In this document: piece after piece, positions 34,800-41,974 of the stretch
Layout of the letters: the number at the start of each line of letters is the position of its first letter
How positions within the stretch are numbered: position 1 is the stretch's first letter
DNA from: Herminiimonas sp.
GTDB taxonomy: Bacteria; Pseudomonadota; Gammaproteobacteria; Burkholderiales; Burkholderiaceae_D
Reading direction: 5' to 3'
NCBI GenBank assembly: GCA_028292265.1
Contig: JAQGMR010000072.1
Coordinates: forward strand, 62,001-126,000
DNA: 64,000 nt
Translations under genes and position numbers: made by a program
The notes under the pieces: model-generated
Database searches by the model: none
Told to the model about the DNA's origin: nothing
The model's input: only the letters and a program-made list of their open reading frames with translations

Positions 34800-35957
34800 A
34801 TGTTCGACATGAAAAAACGCATCGGGCTCAAGTCCGGTTTGCTGGTTGCGGCTTCGGCATTGATGCTGGTCGCCTGCGGGAAGAATGAGCCGAAGCCGGC
34901 CGAATCCTCGGCTAGCGCTGCCCCTGCAGCCTCAAGCGCTGCCTCTGGCAAGGCAGAGCCGCTCAAGATCGGTTTCGCCTATATCGGGCCGGTCGGCGAT
35001 GCGGGATGGACCTTTGCACACGATACGGCGCGCAAGAAGGTTCAGGAAAAGTTTGGCGACAAGATCGCAACGACGTTCGTTGAAAAGGTACCTGAAGGCG
35101 CCGACGCCGAGCGCGTATTTCGCGACTTGGCCGCGCAGGGAAACAAGCTGATCTTCGGCACCACCTTTGGTTACATGGAGCCCATGCTTAAGGTGGCCAA
35201 GGAATTTCCGGATGTGAAGTTCGAACATGCCACTGGCTACAAGACCTCCCCCAATATGGCCGTGTATGAAACGCGCACCTATGAAGGCGCGTACCTTGCG
35301 GGCGTCCTGGCCGGCATGACCACCAAGACCAACAAGCTCGGCGTGGTAGCCTCGTTTCCGATACCTGAAGTGATCCGCAATATCAACGCCTTCACGCTCG
35401 GCGCGCAATCCGTCAACCCGAAAATATCGACACGTGCCGTATGGGTGTCGAGCTGGTTCGATCCGGCCAAGGAGCGCGATGCTGCGATGACCATGATCGG
35501 ACAGGGCGTCGACGTGCTGATCCAGAACACCGACTCGCCGGCGACACTGCAGGCAGCGGAAGAGAAGGGCGTGCACGCCTTCGGCTGGGATTCAGACATG
35601 TCCAAGTTCGGGCCGAAGGCGCATCTCGCGTCCGCCATCATCGATTGGGAGCCGTACTACACCAAGTCCATACAGTCGGTTCTGGACGGCAAATGGACCA
35701 ACTCAACCAGTTGGTGGGGCGTGAAGGAGAAAAGCATCGACCTGGTGAACATCAATCCATCCGTCCCGGAGGACGCAAGAAAAGAAATCGAGTCCCGCAA
35801 GGCGCAAATGGCCCAAGGCAAGAACATCGTTTTCGTCGGCCCGTTAATGGACCAGTCCGGCAAGGAAGTTCTCCCGGCCGGCAAGGAAGCGGACGATGGT
35901 GTACTCAAGGGCATGAATTACTATGTCAAGGGCGTGGAGGGTTCGATTCCGAAGTAG
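34800..35957 (+). CDS. BMP-family nucleoside-binding lipoprotein
   Basis: The periplasmic substrate-binding protein of the importer. It is a lipoprotein: positively charged start, hydrophobic stretch and lipobox LVAC near residue 24, followed by an Ala/Ser-rich linker to about residue 55. The BMP fold then has KIGFAYIGPVGDAGWTFAHD, FGTTFGYMEPM and RTYEGAYLAGVLAGM, and GVDVLIQNTDSPA and GWDSDMSKFGPKAHLAS later. Length 385 aa. GGGGA precedes the ATG. Proteins like it bind purine nucleosides, or in some cases purines. A perfect hairpin at 35965-35985 follows the stop but lacks a T-run. Confidence 0.93.
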   Translation: MFDMKKRIGLKSGLLVAASALMLVACGKNEPKPAESSASAAPAASSAASGKAEPLKIGFAYIGPVGDAGWTFAHDTARKKVQEKFGDKIATTFVEKVPEGADAERVFRDLAAQGNKLIFGTTFGYMEPMLKVAKEFPDVKFEHATGYKTSPNMAVYETRTYEGAYLAGVLAGMTTKTNKLGVVASFPIPEVIRNINAFTLGAQSVNPKISTRAVWVSSWFDPAKERDAAMTMIGQGVDVLIQNTDSPATLQAAEEKGVHAFGWDSDMSKFGPKAHLASAIIDWEPYYTKSIQSVLDGKWTNSTSWWGVKEKSIDLVNINPSVPEDARKEIESRKAQMAQGKNIVFVGPLMDQSGKEVLPAGKEADDGVLKGMNYYVKGVEGSIPK

Positions 35958-36016
35958 CCTAAAGCGGTCCGATTCAACCGGACCGGCTTGATTGGCGCGG
36001 TCGGTTACAACGGCTT

Positions 36017-36124
36017 ATATCGGGCTTGACATCGGGCCTCACGGAAGGCTTAACACTGGGCCTCAAACCGGGCCTCAAACCGGGCCTCAAACCGGGCCTC
36101 AAACGGGGCTTTAAACCAGGCTTC
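36017..36124 (+). repeat. 12-bp tandem repeat upstream of the Rieske gene
   Basis: Nine units of 12 bp related to AAACCGGGCCTC; the middle ones (36065-36100) are identical and the outer ones decay. The frame of the downstream oxygenase is open through it and would read Gly-Leu-Lys-Pro repeats from a TTG, but no RBS supports translation. It lies between the BMP gene and the Rieske gene. Confidence 0.92.
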
Positions 36125-36175
36125 ATGCACTGGGCTGCCGCTTCGCCGGCGGCCCGTTTCATTTGTGGGCAAGCG

Positions 36176-37210
36176 ATGAACAAGATGGAATCGGGCGAAG
36201 CCAACGAAATACGAGACCTGCTGCTCTGGAACGACTGGCACCCGGTGGCGAACGCGACCACACTTGGCGTGGTCGCCCTGCAGCCGGCTCGCCTGCAGAA
36301 TGAAGAACTGGTTTTGTGGCGCGACGGGAATGGCATGGTGCACGCCTGGGATGATCGCTGCCCGCATCGCGGCGCCCGGCTTTCCCTTGGACGCGTTGCG
36401 GGTGAGCGCATCGTGTGCGCCTACCACGGCTGGCAATTCGACCAGTCCGGAAAATGCGTACTCCAGCCGGCGCAACCGCGTGAGACGCCGCCAGCCGCGG
36501 CCTGCGCACGCCGCTTCCATGCGCGCGAAGCCTACGGCATGGTATGGGTCTGCCTCGGCGACCCGGCGCTGGATCCGCCGCCTTTTCCGGAGCATGGGCA
36601 GCCGCAATTGCGCAAGGTGCTATGCGGGCCTTATGTGGTGCAGGCCTGTGGCACTCGCGTCATTGAAAACTTCCTCGACATGGCGCACTTCGGTTTCATT
36701 CACGAGGGCGTTTTGGGTGACGTGCAGCACACCGAAGTGCCGGACTACCGGGTCGGGCCTTATGACGACGGGCTCGGTGCCTGCGGCCTGCGCGGCGTTA
36801 TTGCTACCGGCTGTTTTGTGTGGCAGCCGGTATCGAACTTGCTCGCCGCTGAAGGGTCGATGGTGGAATACACGTACCGCGTCGTGCGGCCGCTCACGGC
36901 TATTCTTACCAAGCTACCGCGCCAGCAACAAGGGTTCGCCGAGGCCATCAGCCTGCATGTGCAACCACTTTCCGAGTTCGTGTCGCAAGCGTGGGTCGTA
37001 CTCGCCCTGACTGACGCCGTTTCCAGCGATCTGGAACTGCGCGCCTTCCAGGATCGAATTTTTGGGCAGGATCTGGCCATCCTGGAATCTCAGCGGCCCA
37101 AGCGGGTACCGCTCTCGCCGGGCGTCGAGATCCCGCAACGCGCCGACCGGCTTTCCGCCGCGTACCGTCGCATGCTCGGCGATCTGGGCATGCGGTGGGG
37201 AGTGATCTGA
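36176..37210 (+). CDS. Rieske non-haem iron oxygenase, alpha subunit
   Basis: The 344-aa product has an N-terminal Rieske domain, CPH-x16-CAYH (residues about 61-83), binding a 2Fe-2S cluster. The catalytic domain has ENFLDMAHFGFIHEG, which supplies the two histidines for mononuclear iron and the bridging aspartate. Size and layout resemble single-component-type oxygenases such as vanillate or N-methylxanthine demethylases. The ATG at 36176 is chosen; ATG 36125 and a repeat-encoded extension from 36026 are open but lack RBS and family similarity. No reductase or ferredoxin gene is nearby. Its place directly after a purine importer suggests oxidation or N-demethylation of a purine-like compound (inference). 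Confidence 0.88.
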   Translation: MNKMESGEANEIRDLLLWNDWHPVANATTLGVVALQPARLQNEELVLWRDGNGMVHAWDDRCPHRGARLSLGRVAGERIVCAYHGWQFDQSGKCVLQPAQPRETPPAAACARRFHAREAYGMVWVCLGDPALDPPPFPEHGQPQLRKVLCGPYVVQACGTRVIENFLDMAHFGFIHEGVLGDVQHTEVPDYRVGPYDDGLGACGLRGVIATGCFVWQPVSNLLAAEGSMVEYTYRVVRPLTAILTKLPRQQQGFAEAISLHVQPLSEFVSQAWVVLALTDAVSSDLELRAFQDRIFGQDLAILESQRPKRVPLSPGVEIPQRADRLSAAYRRMLGDLGMRWGVI

Positions 37211-37279
37211 CGGCAAAAAGCGGGTTATTTGTGATAAAGCAAGACCAAAGACCAAGTGTTCGCGATATGATGCAGCCAT

Positions 37280-37356
37280 GCCGTTGTAGCTCAGCTGGCA
37301 GAGCACCTGCAATGTAAGCAGGAGGTCCGGTGGTTCGAGACCCCGCAATGGCACCA
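37280..37356 (+). tRNA. tRNA-Thr(UGU)-like gene, degenerate
   Basis: A cloverleaf with encoded CCA can be drawn. The acceptor stem GCCGTTG/CAATGGC has one G-T pair; the D stem is GCTC/GAGC; the anticodon stem is CCTGC (37306-37310)/GCAGG (37318-37322) with anticodon TGT at 37313-37315; the T loop is TTCGAGA. Two faults: position 33 is A (loop AATGTAA) where U is almost universal, and the T stem CGG-T-GG/CCCCG has one bulged T at 37331, making the gene 77 nt with CCA. A T-run follows at 37358. It may be a pseudo-tRNA or a mutated spare copy. Confidence 0.75.
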
Positions 37357-37457
37357 GTTTTTTTATGACTCCTCAAGCAGAACGCCCGGAATGCGTCTAG
37401 CTCGTTTGGACATGCGATGTGGTGGTGAGCCAGAAAAAGAGTTGGTCGGATTGTGAT

Positions 37458-37495
37458 AAAAACGCCGAAAGGGACAAACCTTTTCGGCGTTTTTA
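37458..37495. terminator. Bidirectional Rho-independent terminator
   Basis: A 13-bp stem (AAACGCCGAAAGG with CTTTTCGGCGTTT, one G-T pair) and a 7-nt loop has A-rich DNA on its left and TTTTATTT on its right. It can end transcription from the tRNA side and from the minus-strand MFS gene, which stops at 37632. The rest of 37357-37631 holds no gene. Confidence 0.9.
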
Positions 37496-37631
37496 TTTCC
37501 CGATCGATTCCCTGTTCAACGCAACGACAAGTGCCCCGTTACCATTCCGGTGACTATGCTCTTGCGCCTGGAGTCCGCTTCACCCCTAGCGGGCTTCCGC
37601 CCATAGCGGCTTCTCCCTATGGTCCCTCCGA

Positions 37632-39188
37632 TCAGTGTGCTCCCGCGGCATCCGCCGTCATCGCCGACTTCTTCGGCTTGGTAAGCCAAACCAGCCCGAT
37701 CAATGCCAGGAACAGCACCGCCGACATCCAGAAGATATCGGTCGCAGCCATGGTGCTGGCCTGGACCGTGATGGTTCGGTCGATCACTCCCCACGCTGCC
37801 TGTTCCGACAGTCCGCGCTCCGTTAGACCGCGCACAGCCTCTACAAACGCCGGGTTGGTCGCGCCAGTCGACTCCGCCATTTGCGCATGATGCATGACGG
37901 TCCGGTTTTCCCACATGGTTGAAATGACCGATGTGCCGATGCCACCGCACATGATCCGAACGAAGTTTGAGAGGCCTGCGGCCGAGGGCACCTTTTCTGC
38001 CGGCTGGCCAGACAGGATGATGGATGTGAGCGGAATAAAGAACATCGCCATGGCAGCGCCCTGGATGACCGTCGGAATCATGAGGGTCATGGTGTCGACG
38101 TCCGGGGTGAAGTGGGCGCGCATGAAGAACACCGCCGCGAAAATCAGGAAGGCGCCGGTCGCGAAAAGCCGCGGGTCATGCTTCGCTAGCAGCCGCCCAA
38201 CGACCGGCGAGAGAATGATCGCGAGAATGCCAACCGGCGCCATGACCTTGCCGGCCTCGGTGGCGGTGTAGGAGATTGTGGTTTGCAGCCACAGCGGCAG
38301 CACCACAAGGCTGCCGAAGAAAAGTCCGTAGGCAATCGAGATGGCGACCACGCCGCCGCTGAAGTTGCGACCCTTGAACAGCGACAGGTCGACTACAGGG
38401 TGTTCCTCCAGCAGTTCCCACACCAGGAAAATGATGAAGGCGACCAGCGCGATGACGCCAAGGAGCAGTATCTCGCGCGAGTTGAACCAGTCTAGCTCCT
38501 TGCCCTTGTCCAGCATCAGTTGAAGAGAGCCGACCCACAGCACGATCAGCACCAGCCCAACCTTGTCGATGGGCAGGAGTCGGATCGCGGATTCGCGCGG
38601 GCGGTAGATTGACCAGGTAATCCATGCCGCCAGAATGCCAACCGGTATGTTGATATAGAAGATCCACGGCCAGGTGTAATTGTCAGAAATCCAGCCGCCC
38701 AGCAAGGGACCCATGATGGGCGCCACCAGTGTCGTCATGCCCCAGAATGCGAGCGCCATACCGCTCTTCGCCGGTGGATAGCTGGACAGCAGCAACGCCT
38801 GCGAAAGGGGAATCATTGGGCCGGCTACTGCGCCCTGAACAATGCGCGCCACAATCAGCATGCCGATGTTCGGCGCCATGCCGCACAAAAACGATGCCAG
38901 CACGAACAGCAGCACCGAACCCACAAAAAGTCTCACTTGACCAAGCCGCATGGTTAGCCAGCCGGTCAGTGGGACGGAGATCGCATTCGCCACGGCAAAG
39001 GAAGTGATAACCCAGGTGCCCTGTTGCGGCGAGACGCCAAGGTCGCCCGAGATGGCGGGAATCGAGACGTTCGCGATTGACGAGTCAAGCACGTTCATGA
39101 ACACGGCCAGCGAAAGCGCGACGGTGCCAAGGACGAGTTGACCGCCTTTCAGTGGCTCGAGGGGGGCACGGATTGGGGGGCTATTCAT
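37632..39188 (-). CDS. MFS drug-efflux transporter, DHA2/EmrB type
   Basis: A 518-aa, 14-helix inner-membrane exporter. The family motifs are FMNVLDSSIANVSIPAI (motif D1), LTMRLGQVRLFVGSVL (motif A region), and APIMGPLLGGWI (motif C), with FYINIPVGILAAWITW at the usual place. The ATG at 39188 begins MNSPPIRAPLEP; the frame extends upstream to 39398 without family likeness. EmrB proteins work with an EmrA periplasmic adaptor and TolC, but neither gene is adjacent. Expression is probably limited by the terminator at 37458-37495. Confidence 0.92.
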   Translation of the reverse strand: MNSPPIRAPLEPLKGGQLVLGTVALSLAVFMNVLDSSIANVSIPAISGDLGVSPQQGTWVITSFAVANAISVPLTGWLTMRLGQVRLFVGSVLLFVLASFLCGMAPNIGMLIVARIVQGAVAGPMIPLSQALLLSSYPPAKSGMALAFWGMTTLVAPIMGPLLGGWISDNYTWPWIFYINIPVGILAAWITWSIYRPRESAIRLLPIDKVGLVLIVLWVGSLQLMLDKGKELDWFNSREILLLGVIALVAFIIFLVWELLEEHPVVDLSLFKGRNFSGGVVAISIAYGLFFGSLVVLPLWLQTTISYTATEAGKVMAPVGILAIILSPVVGRLLAKHDPRLFATGAFLIFAAVFFMRAHFTPDVDTMTLMIPTVIQGAAMAMFFIPLTSIILSGQPAEKVPSAAGLSNFVRIMCGGIGTSVISTMWENRTVMHHAQMAESTGATNPAFVEAVRGLTERGLSEQAAWGVIDRTITVQASTMAATDIFWMSAVLFLALIGLVWLTKPKKSAMTADAAGAH

Positions 39189-39795
39189 TGATGTCAGTGT
39201 GGGCGCGCCCGTTAAGGGTCGAGCAAGGATGCGATGGAGCTGCGGAGTTTGAGCAGGGCGTGCCTGCGGCGCGGTGCCGTGCGGTGCTGAAAAAAACAGC
39301 AAAGCGCGTTGTGCAACCCGCTCGCCACCGCAGAAACAAAAGCGAAATTTTAGCAGTTTGCCACTTCCTTTGCGCTGGATACGGCGTGCGGGACTCAATG
39401 CCGTGCTCCAACTAGCGCAGAGAAGGCGGCGCCTTCGAGTGCCACCGCGTACAACTGCAATTCGGTCAAGTCGAAGGAATGCTCCCCCTCAGCGATGCGC
39501 TGAGATCAGCCAAAGGAGAGGGAGTCGGCGCGCGCAACATGGATGCCACTTCGTTTGCTGGGCTTGCCTGCCTTCGGTCGGAGGCTTTAAGGAAACTCGA
39601 ACACGCGAGAGTGACCCGGTGATGTACCGCCGGCAAGAGGCCATGTGAGTCGGCGCAAACTTTTGTGGAAATCGCATGTAGAACTGAATCCATCCGATCG
39701 AATAATGAGTAAACGGATTAGCGCCCGAGGACACACCTGCTTCGCCGCGCCGACGTTCATTTACGGGTGTCCCTTACTCGAGAAGAGGTTTCATC
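39189..39795. other. Intergenic region between the divergent MFS and DUF4331 genes
   Basis: No gene is supported in these 607 bases; open frames here are short, overlapping and without RBS. A perfect hairpin CTCAGCG-ATG-CGCTGAG lies at 39488-39504. The region must hold the two divergent promoters. An AGAGG precedes the ATG at 39796. Confidence 0.6.
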
Positions 39796-41289
39796 ATGGA
39801 GATGTGCAAGCTCAAAAGGAAAACCTTGCCCCTGCTTGTCGCGGGAGCAGCATTAATGATGTTGAACGGACCGTCAACGGCGTCGAGTCACCGAGAGTCG
39901 CCCTTCCTTGCCGGCCAGCCGCGCGTCGATGGCACCGACCTTTATTTTTTTCGCAGCTATGAACCCGGCCGCGAAGGGTTCGTCACCGTGATGGCGAACT
40001 ACATTCCCTTCCAGGATCCGCAGGGCGGCCCAAACTTCTTCCAGTTTGATCCGAATGCCCTGTACGAGATTCACTTCGATACCAACGGCGACAGCAAGGA
40101 AGACATTACATTCCAGTTTCGCTTCAACAGCACCTCCAAACAAACCGCCTTGCCCGTCGGCGGCAAGCAAACCAAAATTCCCTTGATGAATTCAGGCCCC
40201 ATCAGCGGCGTTAATCCGGCAACGCTGAACGTGCGCGAGACCTACACCGTCGACATGGTGAAGGGCGACCGTCGCGGCGGCACACGCACCTCGGTAACCA
40301 TGGGCGGCCAAAAGACCTTCGACAAGCCAGTCGACAATATTGGTGAAAAAACTTTCGGCGTCGACAACGCGTATGAGGCCTATGCCAAACAGCACGTATA
40401 TGACGTGTCGATTCCTGGGTGCGGCAATGCACGGGTCTTCGTCGGTCAGCGCAAGGAATCGTTCTACATAGCGGTTGGCAAAATCTTCGACTTGTTCAAC
40501 CTTGATCCGCTTGGACCAGAAACGAATGGCAACAAGAACGACCTGGAAGGCAAGAACGTAAGCACGATTGCGATGGAGATTCCAATCTCGTGCCTCGCGA
40601 CGTCGGCCGATCCAGTCGTCGGTGCGTTCACGACGGCGAGCGTGCGGCAAGGGCGATTGGTCAATCCCTCGCCAGGCACTGGCATCAACAACGCGGTCAA
40701 GGAAGGCGGCCCATGGGCACAGGTTTCGCGGCTCGGCATGCCGCTGGTGAATGAAGTCGTGATCGGAATGGACGACAAGGACCGCTTCAATGCGTCCAAG
40801 CCAAGTGGCGACGGGCAGTTTATTGACTACGTCACGAACCCTTCCTTGCCAGCGCTGGTCGAATCGCTGTTCCCCGCTGCGAAGGCGCCAACCAACTTTC
40901 CGCGGACTGATCTGGTCACGGTGTTCTTGAAGGGCATACCTGGACTGAACCAACCGAAGAATGTCACGCCGTCAGAGATGCTGCGCTTGAATACTTCCAT
41001 TCCGGTGACGGCAGTCGGTGCGCAAAATCCATTGGGCGTAGCAGGGGGGGACAACGCGGGTTTTCCGAACGGACGCCGTCCGGCGGACGACGTAGTGGAT
41101 CTGTCACTGCGGGTCGCAATGGGCGCACTGTGTACCTTGACCGGTGCCAATGATGCGTTGGGCGTGGGATGCAAGCCTTCCGACGCACCGGCCGGTGGTC
41201 TGGCACTGACAGATGGCGTTCGCAAGACTGCGGCGGATTTCCAGCCAGCCTTCCCGTATTTCAATTCGCCTCTCTCGGGCAACAAATAA
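39796..41289 (+). CDS. DUF4331 family exported protein
   Basis: A 497-aa protein of the DUF4331 family. Residues 1-30 are a signal peptide ending near TAS|SHRESP; the SHRESP start and DGTDLYFFRSYEPGR are family hallmarks. Further on come DPNALYEIHFDTNGD and EIPISCL. Conserved acidic residues and two late cysteines (ALCTLTGANDALGVGC) could form a disulfide. It is expected in the periplasm or outside the cell. Biochemical role is not established; related genes occur beside other exported proteins. A small lipoprotein gene starts 10 bases later, so the two are co-transcribed, ending at a strong terminator. Confidence 0.88.
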   Translation: MEMCKLKRKTLPLLVAGAALMMLNGPSTASSHRESPFLAGQPRVDGTDLYFFRSYEPGREGFVTVMANYIPFQDPQGGPNFFQFDPNALYEIHFDTNGDSKEDITFQFRFNSTSKQTALPVGGKQTKIPLMNSGPISGVNPATLNVRETYTVDMVKGDRRGGTRTSVTMGGQKTFDKPVDNIGEKTFGVDNAYEAYAKQHVYDVSIPGCGNARVFVGQRKESFYIAVGKIFDLFNLDPLGPETNGNKNDLEGKNVSTIAMEIPISCLATSADPVVGAFTTASVRQGRLVNPSPGTGINNAVKEGGPWAQVSRLGMPLVNEVVIGMDDKDRFNASKPSGDGQFIDYVTNPSLPALVESLFPAAKAPTNFPRTDLVTVFLKGIPGLNQPKNVTPSEMLRLNTSIPVTAVGAQNPLGVAGGDNAGFPNGRRPADDVVDLSLRVAMGALCTLTGANDALGVGCKPSDAPAGGLALTDGVRKTAADFQPAFPYFNSPLSGNK

Positions 41290-41299
41290 GGAGACCGAC

Positions 41300-41596
41300 A
41301 TGAGACATCCAACTCGTTTCAAAGCGGCGCTTGGCGCCGGCGTGTTGCTGGCCCTGGCGGCATGTGGTGGCGGTAGCAACGACAGCACCCAGGTCGCGGC
41401 CGCTCAGGGAGCCAGTGAGACAGGCGCAGCGGTTGCGCCAGTCGCCCCGGGTAGTAGTGGACAGAGTGCGTCCGACTCATTTCTGAGCCAGGTCCTAGCC
41501 GTGCTCGGCCTCTCGTCTGAAACAGCCGAGCCTGGCGCGGTTGACTCAATCAGCGCAACTTCGTCGGACACTGCGGAGCCGTTCTCCATCATGTAA
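41300..41596 (+). CDS. Small Ser/Ala-rich lipoprotein
   Basis: A 98-aa protein with a lipoprotein signal: MRHPTRFKAALGAGVLLALAAC (quoted in part as LLALAAC), lipobox cysteine near residue 22, then GGGSNDS. The mature part is acidic and Ser/Ala/Gly/Pro-rich with a short helix-like FLSQVLAVLGLSSE. AAGGAG lies 6 to 7 bases before the ATG. It is the second gene of the DUF4331 unit and may tether or partner that protein. No family is recognised. Confidence 0.8.
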   Translation: MRHPTRFKAALGAGVLLALAACGGGSNDSTQVAAAQGASETGAAVAPVAPGSSGQSASDSFLSQVLAVLGLSSETAEPGAVDSISATSSDTAEPFSIM

Positions 41597-41630
41597 GGCG
41601 GCGCATTGGTGGCGTTACATCAGGAAGGAA

Positions 41631-41664
41631 GGGAGGGCTTGCATGTTGCAAGCCCTCCCTTTTT
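41631..41664 (+). terminator. Strong Rho-independent terminator after the lipoprotein gene
   Basis: A perfect 13-bp stem, GGGAGGGCTTGCA with TGCAAGCCCTCCC, a TGT loop and TTTTT. It ends the DUF4331-lipoprotein transcript. Confidence 0.97.
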
Positions 41665-41974
41665 ATTCGGTGAATCGCTGCCCGACTATCTCGGAGATCC
41701 GTACTAACTTGATTGAAATCTTGTGTGCCCCAGCCTTGGCCTCATTGGACCATTGCGGCGCAGCCGCGAAACCGGGCATGACGGTTGGCCTTCATCATCT
41801 CGGGACTCGTAGCCCGAATTGAATTCTTGCTGAAAGCTTTCGCAAAAGCTTTACACTCCGAAAGGCGCCTGCGGCTCACCGGGTGCGATCCGCGAAAACA
41901 AGAACTGCCACATTGCGCCGCACAACAAATCCGCGATTGGGCAGCCCCATAAAAATAAAGAGGAGGAATGGCTC
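41665..41974 (+). promoter_or_regulatory. Upstream region of the mono-haem propeller gene
   Basis: This 310-base gap has no supported gene. A dyad with AAAGCTTT repeated on both sides of CGCA stands near 41833-41852. An unusually full Shine-Dalgarno AGGAGG (41961-41966) lies 8 bases before the ATG at 41975; a closer ATG at 41968 opens only a 6-codon frame. Confidence 0.5.

Noticed and set aside
35965..35985. Perfect 7-bp hairpin after the BMP lipoprotein gene as a terminator.
   Set aside because: No T-run follows (GCTTGATTGG), so Rho-independent termination is not supported.
36026..36175. N-terminal extension of the Rieske protein through the 12-bp repeat.
   Set aside because: It needs a TTG start without RBS and adds Gly-Leu-Lys-Pro repeats unlike any Rieske oxygenase; the ATG at 36176 gives normal length.
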